Below, piece after piece: positions 26,776 through 34,859 of a DNA stretch of 42,194 bases. The position numbers and the translations under genes are program-made. Under the pieces are notes generated by a model. That model made no database searches. It was given only the letters and a program-made list of their open reading frames with translations, and was not told where the DNA came from. Within the stretch, counting starts at the first letter, position 1, and every line of letters begins with the position of its first letter. The DNA is from an uncultured Endomicrobiia bacterium. Its GTDB lineage: Bacteria; Elusimicrobiota; Endomicrobiia; DTEH01. The stretch lies in the NCBI GenBank assembly GCA_937936785.1, contig CALDDQ010000013.1, positions 1 through 42,194 of the forward strand. The letters run 5' to 3'.

Positions 26776-28269
26776 TTAAATATCAAAATATAAATAAAAT
26801 TCGTAAGGATGTGGTCGCATTCTGACAGCATCAATTTCGCGGTTACGTTTGTACTCCAGCCAAATATCTATAACATCTTTTGTAAACACTCCACCCCGTA
26901 ACAAATAATCGTGATCATTTTCTAACGCGTTCAATGCTGAATATAACGAACCTGGAACTGTAGGTATGTATTTCAATTCTTCATCACTGAGTTCAAATAA
27001 ATCAGTATCAGTAGGTTTTCCTGGGTCAATTTTATTTTTAATACCATCAATACCAGCCATTAACATTGCACTAAAAGCTAAGTAAGGGTTACAGGATGGA
27101 TCCGGAGGACGGAATTCTATTCGTTTAGATTTTGGATTTTCAGTATACATTGGAATTCTAACTGCAGCAGAACGGTTTCTTGCGGAATAAACTAAGTTTA
27201 CAGGAGCCTCATAACCAGGAACTAATCTTTTATACGAATTTGTCGTTGGAGCACAAAATGCCATTAAACTACTTGCATGTTTTAATAATCCGCCTATATA
27301 ATAAATAGCAGTTTGACTAAGCAATGCATAACCATTTTTGTCAAAAAATAAGTTCTTACCATTTTTCCACAAACTTTGATGACAATGCATCCCGGAACCA
27401 TTATCTGCAAAAAGTGGTTTTGGCATAAAAGTTGCAACTAACCCATTTTTTTTTGCCATGTTTTTTATAATGTATTTGTACATTAACAAACTATCAGCCA
27501 TTTTTGTTAATTTGTCAAATTTGATATCAATTTCACACTGTCCTGCAGTGGCAACTTCGTGGTGATGAACTTCAATATTTAATCCTGTTTCTTTCATTTT
27601 CAAAATCATTTTGCTACGTAAATCTTGTAGTGTATCATGAGGTGGGACAGGAAAATATCCTTCTTTGAATCTGATTTTATATCCTGAGTTAGGTTTTTCA
27701 TCTTTACCGGTATTCCAGTCACCTTCAGTTGAGTCTAAAAAATAATATCCTGAGTTTTCGTTTTGATCAAACCGAACATTGTTAAACAAAAAAAATTCTG
27801 CTTCTGGACCAAAATATACTTCATCTGCGATCCCGGAATCTTTTAAATATTTTTCAGCTTTTTTTGCAATATATCTAGGATCTCGGGTATAAGGTTTTTT
27901 TGTAATTGGGTCATATATATCACATAGTATACTTAAAGTTGGAACTTCGCATACTGGATCTAATACAGCGGTATTTGGGTCTGGCATAAGAATCATATCA
28001 GATTCCTGAATTTTTTGAAATCCACGAATTGACGAACCATCAAATCCAATACCTTCTAACCAAATACTTTTTATTGGATCATCAATTTCATAAAGTTCCG
28101 ATACTGGAATTGAAAAATGTTGCCATAAACCTGGTAAATCGTTAAATTTAAGGTCTACAATTTGGACATTTTTTTCTTTAATAATTTTTTCAATATTTTT
28201 TATTGCTGGTTTATTAATGTTTAAGTTATATTTATTATCCTGATTTTTGTTTGAAGAAACTTTTTTCAT
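26776..28269 (-). CDS. glnA: Glutamine synthetase, type I
   Basis: A 497-residue enzyme making glutamine from glutamate, ammonia and ATP. ATG 28269 is chosen because GGAGG (CCTCC at 28275-28279 on the plus strand) lies 5 bases upstream; the TTG at 28281 would sit inside that site. GSI motifs include [57 protein letters not shown] and [15 protein letters not shown]. An extra Lys/Asn-rich N-terminus of about 25 residues precedes the usual start. The adenylylation-loop tyrosine (NLYDLP in E. coli) is replaced by Phe425 in DLFELS, so GlnE-type adenylylation should not occur. Two hexaloop hairpins lie upstream. Confidence 0.97.
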   Translation of the reverse strand: MKKVSSNKNQDNKYNLNINKPAIKNIEKIIKEKNVQIVDLKFNDLPGLWQHFSIPVSELYEIDDPIKSIWLEGIGFDGSSIRGFQKIQESDMILMPDPNTAVLDPVCEVPTLSILCDIYDPITKKPYTRDPRYIAKKAEKYLKDSGIADEVYFGPEAEFFLFNNVRFDQNENSGYYFLDSTEGDWNTGKDEKPNSGYKIRFKEGYFPVPPHDTLQDLRSKMILKMKETGLNIEVHHHEVATAGQCEIDIKFDKLTKMADSLLMYKYIIKNMAKKNGLVATFMPKPLFADNGSGMHCHQSLWKNGKNLFFDKNGYALLSQTAIYYIGGLLKHASSLMAFCAPTTNSYKRLVPGYEAPVNLVYSARNRSAAVRIPMYTENPKSKRIEFRPPDPSCNPYLAFSAMLMAGIDGIKNKIDPGKPTDTDLFELSDEELKYIPTVPGSLYSALNALENDHDYLLRGGVFTKDVIDIWLEYKRNREIDAVRMRPHPYEFYLYFDI

Positions 28270-28328
28270 TATATCCTCCAATTTAATATAACAATTTAAA
28301 ATAGTTTAGTGATAATTTGATATTATAT

Positions 28329-28356
28329 ATTATAGCAGCATTGCTTATTTTGACAA
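28329..28356 (-). promoter_or_regulatory. Possible glnA promoter
   Basis: On the minus strand TTGTCA (28356-28351) and TATAAT (28334-28329) are 16 bases apart, with the -10 about 60 bases before the glnA ATG. The -35 overlaps the second hexaloop hairpin. Either this is a real promoter or these bases belong to the RNA element and glnA is transcribed from further upstream. Confidence 0.4.
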
Positions 28357-28400
28357 GCATCTTTGCTTGAAGAGAAACTTTTCAGTGTTTCGTTACACTG
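28354..28400 (-). promoter_or_regulatory. Dual hexaloop RNA (ANTAR-target-like) upstream of glnA
   Basis: Reading the minus strand, hairpin 1 (28400-28383) is CAGTGT, loop AACGAA, ACACTG. After 13 bases, hairpin 2 (28369-28354) is CAAGC, loop AAAGAT, GCTTG. Both loops have six bases with A at position 1 and G at position 4, the signature of RNA bound by ANTAR-domain antiterminators. Hairpin 2 competes with a weak downstream stem in which TGCTT pairs with AAGCA, followed by TATAATATATAAT. The terminator part is much poorer than in the glutamate synthase leader. Confidence 0.6.
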
Positions 28401-28427
28401 CAAATTTTTTATCTACAAAAAAATTTT

Positions 28428-29183
28428 TTAATATGCGTATAATCGCCCATAGGGACGATGAGAATACGGAAAAAGTTTTATAAAATTACTTTTTAAAATT
28501 TTATCTAAATCTAAATTAAAAATTTTGCAATAATCTTGCATATATTTATTTAATAAAACAAAATCTTCTTGAGATAATTTGCCAGATTTAACTTCTTTCC
28601 CTAATATTCTTGGATCTATAGTCTCGGTTCGAATAAAAATTTTTCCTCCATGCATCCCTGTTCCTACAAAATCGCCAACAGGGAAAGTTTTTTTGTTTAA
28701 ACCTAAAACTATTAACAATCCTCCTGCCATATATTCACCTAAAAAATCTTTTGCTTCACCACCAATAACTATTACTGGAAACATTTCTTTATAAGCTTTC
28801 ATATGAATACCAACCCTATATCCAACATCATTTTTAATAAAAATTTTCCCGCCCCGCATTCCATAACCTAAAATATCTCCCGCACTTCCTTTAATTATTA
28901 TAGTTCCAGAATTCATTGTATTGCCAATAGCATCCTGAGCATTACCATTTACAACAATTTCTGGACCATCCATAAAAGCTGATAAATCGTTTCCTGCAGT
29001 TCCATTAATTGTAATTTTTAGAATTTTTTTTATTCCATTTGCAATATATCTTTGTCCGCAGACGTTGTTAATGATAATATGTTTAATATTAGGTTTTTGG
29101 TCCAAAGTATTACGAATTTGTTCATTTAAAACTTTGTAGTGCAACCCATTTGCATCTATCGTTACAAAATTTTTATTTTCCAT
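28428..29183 (-). CDS. Glutamate synthase GXGXG-domain subunit
   Basis: A 251-residue stand-alone version of the C-terminal right-handed beta-helix domain of glutamate synthase large subunit. Repeated G-x-x-G patterns are clear: INGTAGNDLSAFM, GNAQDAIGNTM, KGSAGDILGYGMRGGKIFI, GGEAKDFLGEYMAGG and GTGMHGGKIFI. In GltB this domain is structural and helps hold the ammonia channel and FMN domain in place. It is the last gene of the split glutamate synthase operon, 17 bases after the FAD oxidoreductase. The short C-terminal extension ends HRPYGRLYAY. Confidence 0.9.
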   Translation of the reverse strand: MENKNFVTIDANGLHYKVLNEQIRNTLDQKPNIKHIIINNVCGQRYIANGIKKILKITINGTAGNDLSAFMDGPEIVVNGNAQDAIGNTMNSGTIIIKGSAGDILGYGMRGGKIFIKNDVGYRVGIHMKAYKEMFPVIVIGGEAKDFLGEYMAGGLLIVLGLNKKTFPVGDFVGTGMHGGKIFIRTETIDPRILGKEVKSGKLSQEDFVLLNKYMQDYCKIFNLDLDKILKSNFIKLFPYSHRPYGRLYAY

Positions 29184-29200
29184 ATGTTTTTAAATATAAT

Positions 29201-30481
29201 TTAAACTTCAATACCATCTCCAGTAACAAAATGTTTTCTAAAATTTTTTGGTAACACTAAAAAACCAAAGTTATCTTTTAACAAATTATTATAAAATTCT
29301 GATACATCGAGTTGTTCTTTAATGATTAATTTATAAATTCCAGCTCGGTCAATACTATTTATTAAAATTGCTCCTACAACCTTGTTATTTTTTAACACAA
29401 TTTTTTTATAAAAATTTTTATCTTCTCGGGACAAAACTTTATACTGAGAATCTTTTATATCAGGGTTTGTAATACCAAACGAAATTGAAGGAATACCTAA
29501 AATTTCTACAGAATTCATAGCAAACATTCCATCGTAGGAAACATCTTTACCCACTATATTATATCCTGCAACTTTACCTTGTTTAGCTGCAACTGGCCAT
29601 ATTGCAATTACAGAATTGGTGTTTGATAAAAAATCTTTTCCTTGAGCAACATCACCTGCAGCGTAGATGTTTTTTATGTTTGTTTGCATATGTTCATTCA
29701 CCAAAATTCCACGGTCTGTTTTTATATTAGTTTTTTCTATAATGTCCAAATTAGGTTTAACTCCAATAGCAATAATTAACATATTTGTTTTGATAACTTT
29801 TTTATTTTGTAAAGTAACACTAACAATTTTATTATTTTTTGTTGTAACTTTTGTGATAGTATTTTCTTTTATAAATTCAGACGATTGTTCTACTAACTTT
29901 TTTTCTAAGTAGTTAGAAGCTTTTTTATCAAAAGTATTTGCTAACAATCTATCTGTTAAATCAACAATTTTTAATTTAATGTTTTTGTTTAACAACCCTT
30001 CCGCAGCTTTCATACCAATAAGCCCACCACCAAGTATAACCGATTCTGACACTATATTTTTTTCCAAGTATTTGAGAATATTTTCTGCATCTGAAAATTT
30101 GGTAAAAGTGAATACTCCAGCGGTATCATTTTCTAATCCATCAATTTTAGGAATAATAGGTTTTCCACCTGTGGTAATTAAAAGTTTATCAAATGAAATT
30201 GTTTCTCTGTTTGATAATATGATTTTAAAATTTTTTGTATCAACTTTTTTTACGATAGTAGAATATAAAACTTTAATGTTATATTTTTTTTCAAAATCGT
30301 ATTCTATAAAACCAATTTTATCTTTAGAAACCTTTCCTGCAAGATAATAAGAAATTAACGGTCTAGAATATATCCTATCTTCATCTGTAACAACAACAAT
30401 TTCTCCTAAAGAATCAAATTTACGAATAATTTTTATCGCATTAACTGCTGCAACTGAATATCCTATAATTACATATTTCAT
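29201..30481 (-). CDS. FAD/NAD(P)-dependent oxidoreductase of the glutamate synthase operon
   Basis: A 426-residue pyridine-nucleotide-disulfide-type flavoprotein. An N-terminal FAD-binding Rossmann stretch (MKYVIIGYSVAAVNAIK), a second nucleotide-binding GGGLIGMKAAEGL near residue 150, and the FAD-closing IYAAGDVAQ near residue 275 are seen. There is no redox-active CxxxxC pair, so it is not a disulfide reductase; it resembles NADH oxidase or rubredoxin/ferredoxin reductase-like members. Gene context suggests it moves electrons between NAD(P)H and the polyferredoxin and FMN-synthase subunits, replacing the GltD small subunit. Confidence 0.88.
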   Translation of the reverse strand: MKYVIIGYSVAAVNAIKIIRKFDSLGEIVVVTDEDRIYSRPLISYYLAGKVSKDKIGFIEYDFEKKYNIKVLYSTIVKKVDTKNFKIILSNRETISFDKLLITTGGKPIIPKIDGLENDTAGVFTFTKFSDAENILKYLEKNIVSESVILGGGLIGMKAAEGLLNKNIKLKIVDLTDRLLANTFDKKASNYLEKKLVEQSSEFIKENTITKVTTKNNKIVSVTLQNKKVIKTNMLIIAIGVKPNLDIIEKTNIKTDRGILVNEHMQTNIKNIYAAGDVAQGKDFLSNTNSVIAIWPVAAKQGKVAGYNIVGKDVSYDGMFAMNSVEILGIPSISFGITNPDIKDSQYKVLSREDKNFYKKIVLKNNKVVGAILINSIDRAGIYKLIIKEQLDVSEFYNNLLKDNFGFLVLPKNFRKHFVTGDGIEV

Positions 30482-30520
30482 AATTTTATATTTTTAAATC
30501 TAAAATTTATACGCTTAAAA

Positions 30521-30958
30521 CTATTTTTCTTTTAGAACAATTGCTTCATTTGGGCAATGTTCTACGCAAACAGGAACCTCTCGTCCTATGCACAAATCAC
30601 ATTTTGATGCAACTTTTTTATTTTTTAGGTCTGGTTTAATGATTCCAAATGGACATACCATAATACACATCCAGCATCCAACACATTTTTCTTTGTTATG
30701 TAATACTATTTCATTATTATTCTTATACATTGCAGAAGTTAAACACGCAGTTGTGCAGGGAGATTCCTTACAGTGACGGCACTGTAAGGCAAATGTTGTA
30801 TACCCGTTCTCTTCAAAAACAATTCCAGATACAGGTCTATCTTCTGAAGATTTAAATGTTTTTATAATATCTTTACTTTTTGAATGTTGAGATACACAAT
30901 ACACCTCGCACAACCTACACCCAATACAATATTCTTCGTTTATAACAATTTTTTTCAT
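30521..30958 (-). CDS. Four-cluster 4Fe-4S polyferredoxin
   Basis: A 145-residue electron-transfer subunit of the HycB/CooF/DmsB type. Sixteen cysteines fall in four groups: CIGCRLCEVYC, CRHCKESPCTTAC, CVGCWMCIMVCP and CDLCIGREVPVCVEHCP, so up to four [4Fe-4S] clusters. It sits between the FMN-synthase subunit and the FAD oxidoreductase and probably wires them together. Similar polyferredoxins accompany archaeal-type glutamate synthases. A short perfect hairpin lies in the 94-base gap on its upstream side. Confidence 0.9.
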   Translation of the reverse strand: MKKIVINEEYCIGCRLCEVYCVSQHSKSKDIIKTFKSSEDRPVSGIVFEENGYTTFALQCRHCKESPCTTACLTSAMYKNNNEIVLHNKEKCVGCWMCIMVCPFGIIKPDLKNKKVASKCDLCIGREVPVCVEHCPNEAIVLKEK

Positions 30959-31025
30959 AAAATATATTCTCCAGAATAAAAACGCATTGTTGTAAATAAA
31001 ATTTATTTTAACCTCAAATAAAATT

Positions 31026-31046
31026 TAGCAAAAAACTTTTTTGCTA
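31026..31046 (-). repeat. Perfect 10-bp hairpin inside the glutamate synthase operon
   Basis: TAGCAAAAAA (31026-31035) and TTTTTTGCTA (31037-31046) are perfect inverted repeats separated by one base. On the transcript the hairpin follows the FMN-synthase stop by a few bases and is followed by a weak T-rich run. It may trim 3' ends or partly terminate, adjusting subunit ratios. It has no hexaloop. Confidence 0.5.
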
Positions 31047-31052
31047 TAAACA

Positions 31053-32609
31053 TTACCATGCTTCTCCTGCATGTTTAATTCCTAAAAGTTTTAGTTCTAA
31101 TTCAGACAGTCCAACTCCACGTAGTTGTTCTCTGTTTCCACGTAGAGATTCAATTGCATTTATACCCATCCCACCTAACATTTCTTTAATTTCTAATGAC
31201 CAGGCTCTAAGTAAGTTATATGCTCTTTTAGCACCGATTTCTGGATTTAACCGTTTAGTTAAATAAGGATCTTGAGTTGCGATTCCCCAATTGCATTTTC
31301 CAGTATAACATTTTTGACATAAATGACATCCTAAAGAAATTAAAGCAGAAGTGCCAATATAAACAGCATCTACCCCTAATGCAATAGCTTTTATAATATC
31401 AGCAGAAGATCTAAACCCGCCTGCAGCAATTAACGAAGCTTGTTGTCTAATACCTTCATCTCTTAACCGTTGATCAACTACTGCTATTGCAAGTTCAATT
31501 GGAATACCAACATTATCTCTAATTACTGTAGGTGCAGCACCTGTCCCGCCACGCATACCGTCTATAACAACAAAATCAGCTCCTGCTCTTACCGCTCCAG
31601 TAGCTATTGGTGCAATGTTGTGTACAGCAGCAATTTTTACTCCAACAGGTTTTTGATATCTTGTAGCTTCTTTTAGTGCATAGATTAATTGTTTCAAATC
31701 TTCAATAGAATAAATATCGTGATGTGGTGCAGGAGAAATTGCGTCAGAACCAATTGGGATAAAACGTGTTTTAGAAACTTCAGTATCAACTTTTTCACCT
31801 GGCAAATGTCCACCAATACCAGGTTTTGCTCCTTGACCAATTTTTATTTCTACTGCAGCTGCAGATTCTAAATAATCAATATCTACTCCAAACCTTCCCG
31901 ATGCAACTTGAACAATGACATTTTTTGAGTAAGGTTTTAAATCTTCGTGCAGACCACCTTCGCCAGTGTTCCACATTGTGCCAAACTCTGTAGCAGCTTT
32001 TGCTAATGATTTTTGTGCGTTTAAAGAAATTGAACCATAACTCATTGCAGAAAACATTATCGGTGTTTCTAGTACAAGTTGTGGAGGCATTTTAGTTGAT
32101 ATTTTATAATTTATAATTTTTAATTCAGGTTTGTTGTATTCTAATTTATAAGGTTCATATTTTAATTCAATTTTGTCAGGTTTTTTTCCAATGAAAGTTT
32201 TTAGTTCCATAGGTTCTCTTAACGGGTCTATTGATGGATTTGTAACTTGAGATGCGTTTAATACTATATGGTCAAAATATTCTTTAAACGGTTTATCATT
32301 ACCCATCCCGGTAAGTAACACACCACCAGTTTCTGCTTGTTTTATAATGTTGTATACGCTATAAGAATCCCAATGAGAATTGAATTTTATTTCAGGTATA
32401 TTTCTTTTAATTGTCAAAGCACCAGTTGGACATAAATCTTCACAAAAATGACATCCAACACATTTGTCATTGTATGATATTATAGAGTTTGATTCGTTAT
32501 CATAAACATGAGCATCGTTAGAACATACTCGGGCACAGGCCTGGCATTTGATACATTTTTCCATATCACGAACAATCTTAAAATCTGTCCTAAATTTTGA
32601 TTTTGACAT
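31053..32609 (-). CDS. Glutamate synthase FMN-binding (synthase) subunit, ferredoxin fusion
   Basis: A 518-residue catalytic subunit that reductively aminates 2-oxoglutarate to glutamate. Two N-terminal [4Fe-4S] motifs (CIKCQACARVC and CVGCHFCEDLCP, within residues 18-65) precede the GltB-type TIM barrel with FMN. Recognisable are MFSAMSYGSISLNAQ, TGEGGLHED, GQGAKPGIGGHLPGEKV, SPAPHHDIYSIEDL, GVKIAAVHN, DGMRGGTGAAP and AAGGFRSSAD. CHLCQKCYTGKCNWGIATQDP near residue 430 contains the cysteines of the [3Fe-4S] cluster. This is the archaeal-type, separately encoded synthase domain. Confidence 0.95.
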   Translation of the reverse strand: MSKSKFRTDFKIVRDMEKCIKCQACARVCSNDAHVYDNESNSIISYNDKCVGCHFCEDLCPTGALTIKRNIPEIKFNSHWDSYSVYNIIKQAETGGVLLTGMGNDKPFKEYFDHIVLNASQVTNPSIDPLREPMELKTFIGKKPDKIELKYEPYKLEYNKPELKIINYKISTKMPPQLVLETPIMFSAMSYGSISLNAQKSLAKAATEFGTMWNTGEGGLHEDLKPYSKNVIVQVASGRFGVDIDYLESAAAVEIKIGQGAKPGIGGHLPGEKVDTEVSKTRFIPIGSDAISPAPHHDIYSIEDLKQLIYALKEATRYQKPVGVKIAAVHNIAPIATGAVRAGADFVVIDGMRGGTGAAPTVIRDNVGIPIELAIAVVDQRLRDEGIRQQASLIAAGGFRSSADIIKAIALGVDAVYIGTSALISLGCHLCQKCYTGKCNWGIATQDPYLTKRLNPEIGAKRAYNLLRAWSLEIKEMLGGMGINAIESLRGNREQLRGVGLSELELKLLGIKHAGEAW

Positions 32610-32643
32610 TTTATGTTATCCTGTGTTATTTGTTAATATTTTT

Positions 32644-33753
32644 CTAACTTAATTTTCCTATAACAGGTTCTCCTGCTTTTGGTGTCCAAACAGTGTCCAA
32701 CTCTTTACTTACGCACCGTATTGCAGCTTCTTCAGAGGCAATATATAATATGCTACCTTTTTTTCCTGCAACCAGAGGACGTAGTTTTGTTCTGTCAGAC
32801 AAACCAACCATTGTATTATTATTTGTAACAATAATAGCAAACGGACCGTTTACTAGTGCAGGACCATAAATAATTCGTAAATAAGTATAAAAATTTTTTT
32901 CATTTTCTTCCATACGATCAATCTGAGACCAAAACGGTGCTGAAAAAATTTTTGCTAAAATATCAAAAGAAAGATTGTGTTTTCTAATGATTAAATCTAC
33001 CAAATATGCCATTACTTCTGTGTCAGTAAACAAAGAACAATAATAACCAAAATTTTCTAAATAACGTCTATTTATTCCATAAGAAGAAATTTCGCCGTTG
33101 TGTACCACAGACCAGTTTAATAAACCGAACGGGTGTGCACCTCCCCACCAAGCAACACTGTTTGTTGGAAACCTGTTATGTGCAGTCCAGATGTAAGCTT
33201 TATATTCATAAATTTTAAAAAACTCTGCAATTTCATCCGGATTACCTACGCCTTTAAATATTCCCATATTTTTTCCTGAAGAAAATACAAATGCATATTC
33301 AATTTCCTTATTTATAAACATTACACAACTTGAAACAAAATCTTGTTCAAAAAATTCTGTTTGCGATTCTGTTTCATAATTTAATTTTATTAGTTCTGCT
33401 TTAGGAGATATAAAATATCTATATAAAATTGGGACATAACTTAAAGTTTTAACATTTTTTGTTGGTATAGGTTCTTTAAGAATTAGGTTAAATTTTTTAT
33501 TTAAATAATTTTCTGTAACTTCAATAACAGTGTCTTTCTGATACATTATATGAAAACAATAAGAATCTTTCATTTCTGGATAAATACCGTACCCGGCATA
33601 CCCACTACCAAGACCGTTACCACGTTCTGTCATATTTATTATAGAAGTTACGATGTCGGAACCACTAATTGATTTACCTGAAGTGTCCATAATTCCAGTA
33701 ACACCACAACCTGAAGGTATATGTATTTTTCTATCATCTAAAAATTTTTTCAT
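32644..33753 (-). CDS. Glutamate synthase glutaminase subunit (class II amidotransferase)
   Basis: A 369-residue stand-alone version of the GltB glutaminase domain, releasing ammonia from glutamine for the synthase subunit. The motifs [33 protein letters not shown] and [13 protein letters not shown] are clear. The nucleophile is Cys16 in [11 protein letters not shown], so a 15-residue propeptide must be removed, as in GltB and unlike the Met-Cys start of GlmS or YafJ. It is the first gene of the operon. The ATG has no recognisable ribosome-binding site, and the intrinsic terminator's T-rich end lies just before it, so translation and termination signals are tightly packed. Confidence 0.92.
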   Translation of the reverse strand: MKKFLDDRKIHIPSGCGVTGIMDTSGKSISGSDIVTSIINMTERGNGLGSGYAGYGIYPEMKDSYCFHIMYQKDTVIEVTENYLNKKFNLILKEPIPTKNVKTLSYVPILYRYFISPKAELIKLNYETESQTEFFEQDFVSSCVMFINKEIEYAFVFSSGKNMGIFKGVGNPDEIAEFFKIYEYKAYIWTAHNRFPTNSVAWWGGAHPFGLLNWSVVHNGEISSYGINRRYLENFGYYCSLFTDTEVMAYLVDLIIRKHNLSFDILAKIFSAPFWSQIDRMEENEKNFYTYLRIIYGPALVNGPFAIIVTNNNTMVGLSDRTKLRPLVAGKKGSILYIASEEAAIRCVSKELDTVWTPKAGEPVIGKLS

Positions 33754-33761
33754 AAATTTTT

Positions 33762-33846
33762 ATAAATAAAAAAGGCGTTTTTGTGCTAAACCTTTTAGAA
33801 AGACAAATTACTTATCTTACTATTCTTTCAGCACAAAAACGCCTTT
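33762..33846 (-). terminator. Leader terminator of the glutamate synthase operon
   Basis: AAAGGCGTTTTTGTGCT (33771-33787) and AGCACAAAAACGCCTTT (33830-33846) are perfect 17-bp inverted repeats. The loop is 42 bases and contains a further 6-bp stem, GAAAGA with TCTTTC on the minus strand. On the minus strand the 3' arm runs straight into TTTATTTAT, an intrinsic-terminator tail, ending about ten bases before the glutaminase ATG. It lies in a divergent gap, so it cannot serve as the end of an upstream gene. Confidence 0.8.
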
Positions 33847-33874
33847 GTTTTGGCACAACAATACTCTTTGTTGT
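33836..33874 (-). promoter_or_regulatory. Dual hexaloop antiterminator RNA (ANTAR-target-like) in the glutamate synthase leader
   Basis: On the minus strand, hairpin 1 (33874-33855) is ACAACAA, loop AGAGTA, TTGTTGT. Three bases later, hairpin 2 (33851-33836) is AAAAC, loop AAAGGC, GTTTT. Both loops are six bases with A1 and G4. Hairpin 2 uses bases belonging to the upstream arm of the terminator stem, so the two folds exclude each other. This is the known layout for ANTAR-domain response regulators such as EutV, NasR and AmiR, which bind paired hexaloops and prevent termination. No ANTAR gene is seen in the window. Confidence 0.75.
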
Positions 33875-33881
33875 TTACTAA

Positions 33882-33910
33882 ATTTTATAAAATCAAAATT
33901 AGTTTGTCAA
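33882..33910 (-). promoter_or_regulatory. Promoter of the glutamate synthase operon
   Basis: On the minus strand a perfect -35 TTGACA (33910-33905) and TAAAAT (33887-33882) are 17 bases apart. The expected transcription start is near 33875, which places the first hexaloop hairpin at the very 5' end of the RNA. The remainder of the divergent gap (33911-34063) is AT-rich and shows no further clear element. Confidence 0.7.
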
Positions 33911-34063
33911 TAACCAAAAATAAATTTGTTATTATATTTATAATTTAATTTTATTAAAACTAATTTTTAAGAATTTAATATTTTTTTACGTAGATATTGT
34001 GCAATAGGAATAAAGCAAAAAGTTGTAATATTTATATAGTTGAAAGTTGAAAAAAATTTTTGT

Positions 34064-34831
34064 ATGAAAAAAAGAATTATGAATTTTAATATTCTGTGGC
34101 AAAAATATTTTGTACATATTGTAGACATAATGCTAATAGGATATTTATTGTATAGGTTTATAATTTATATAAAAGACACACGTGCAATACGTATTTTTTT
34201 TGGTTTGGTATTAATGTTCTTGTTTACAATAGTTGTAGTTTTTGTATTAAAACTTCCCGTGACATCGTGGGTTTTACAACGGTTTTGGTTAGCAGGAGTG
34301 GTGTTGTTGGCGATAGTTTTTCAGCCGGAGATAAGGACTGTGTTAGCTGAACTATATTTACCAGCTAAAATTGTTAATTCAAAAAAAATAATTTTTGTAG
34401 AAGAAATAATCTCTGCTATTAAAGAGTTTTCAGAAACAAAAACAGGGTCAATAATTGTTATAGAACGAAAAATTGGATTGAAAGATTTGGTTAGCACAGG
34501 AGTAATAATTAACGCAGATGTTTTAAAAGAGATGTTAATAAGTATTTTTGCTAAAGGCAGTATTTTACATGACGGGGCTGTTATTATTTCAAAAAATAAA
34601 ATTATCGCTGCGAGATGTATTTTACCTTTAAGTGAAGAAGAAAATATAAAACGTTTTGGTACACGACATCGTGCTGCGGCTGGTGTGGCTCAGATAAGTG
34701 ATGCTGTAGTTATAGTAACATCTGAAGAAACTGGCCAGATTTCTTTTTTTAATAATAAAAAAATTGAAACAAGATTAACTATAGAACAATTAAGAGAAAA
34801 ACTTAACAAAACTATTAATGATATTGTATGA
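34064..34831 (+). CDS. cdaA: Diadenylate cyclase CdaA
   Basis: Membrane enzyme (255 residues) that makes cyclic di-AMP from two ATP, a messenger for osmotic and cell-wall homeostasis. Three N-terminal helices (about residues 10-85) precede the DAC domain. The catalytic motifs are LHDGAVII and GTRHRAAAGVAQISDA, and the EIRTVLAEL segment lies between membrane and catalytic parts. ATG 34064 is chosen over TTG 34040; ATG 34079 (MNFNILWQKYF) is also possible and closest to the family start. No ribosome-binding site decides. No cdaR or glmM adjoins it here, although glmM lies 13 kb away in this window. Confidence 0.93.
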   Translation: MKKRIMNFNILWQKYFVHIVDIMLIGYLLYRFIIYIKDTRAIRIFFGLVLMFLFTIVVVFVLKLPVTSWVLQRFWLAGVVLLAIVFQPEIRTVLAELYLPAKIVNSKKIIFVEEIISAIKEFSETKTGSIIVIERKIGLKDLVSTGVIINADVLKEMLISIFAKGSILHDGAVIISKNKIIAARCILPLSEEENIKRFGTRHRAAAGVAQISDAVVIVTSEETGQISFFNNKKIETRLTIEQLREKLNKTINDIV

Positions 34832-34859
34832 GTTTTTTTAAATTTGAGAGGATAATTTT

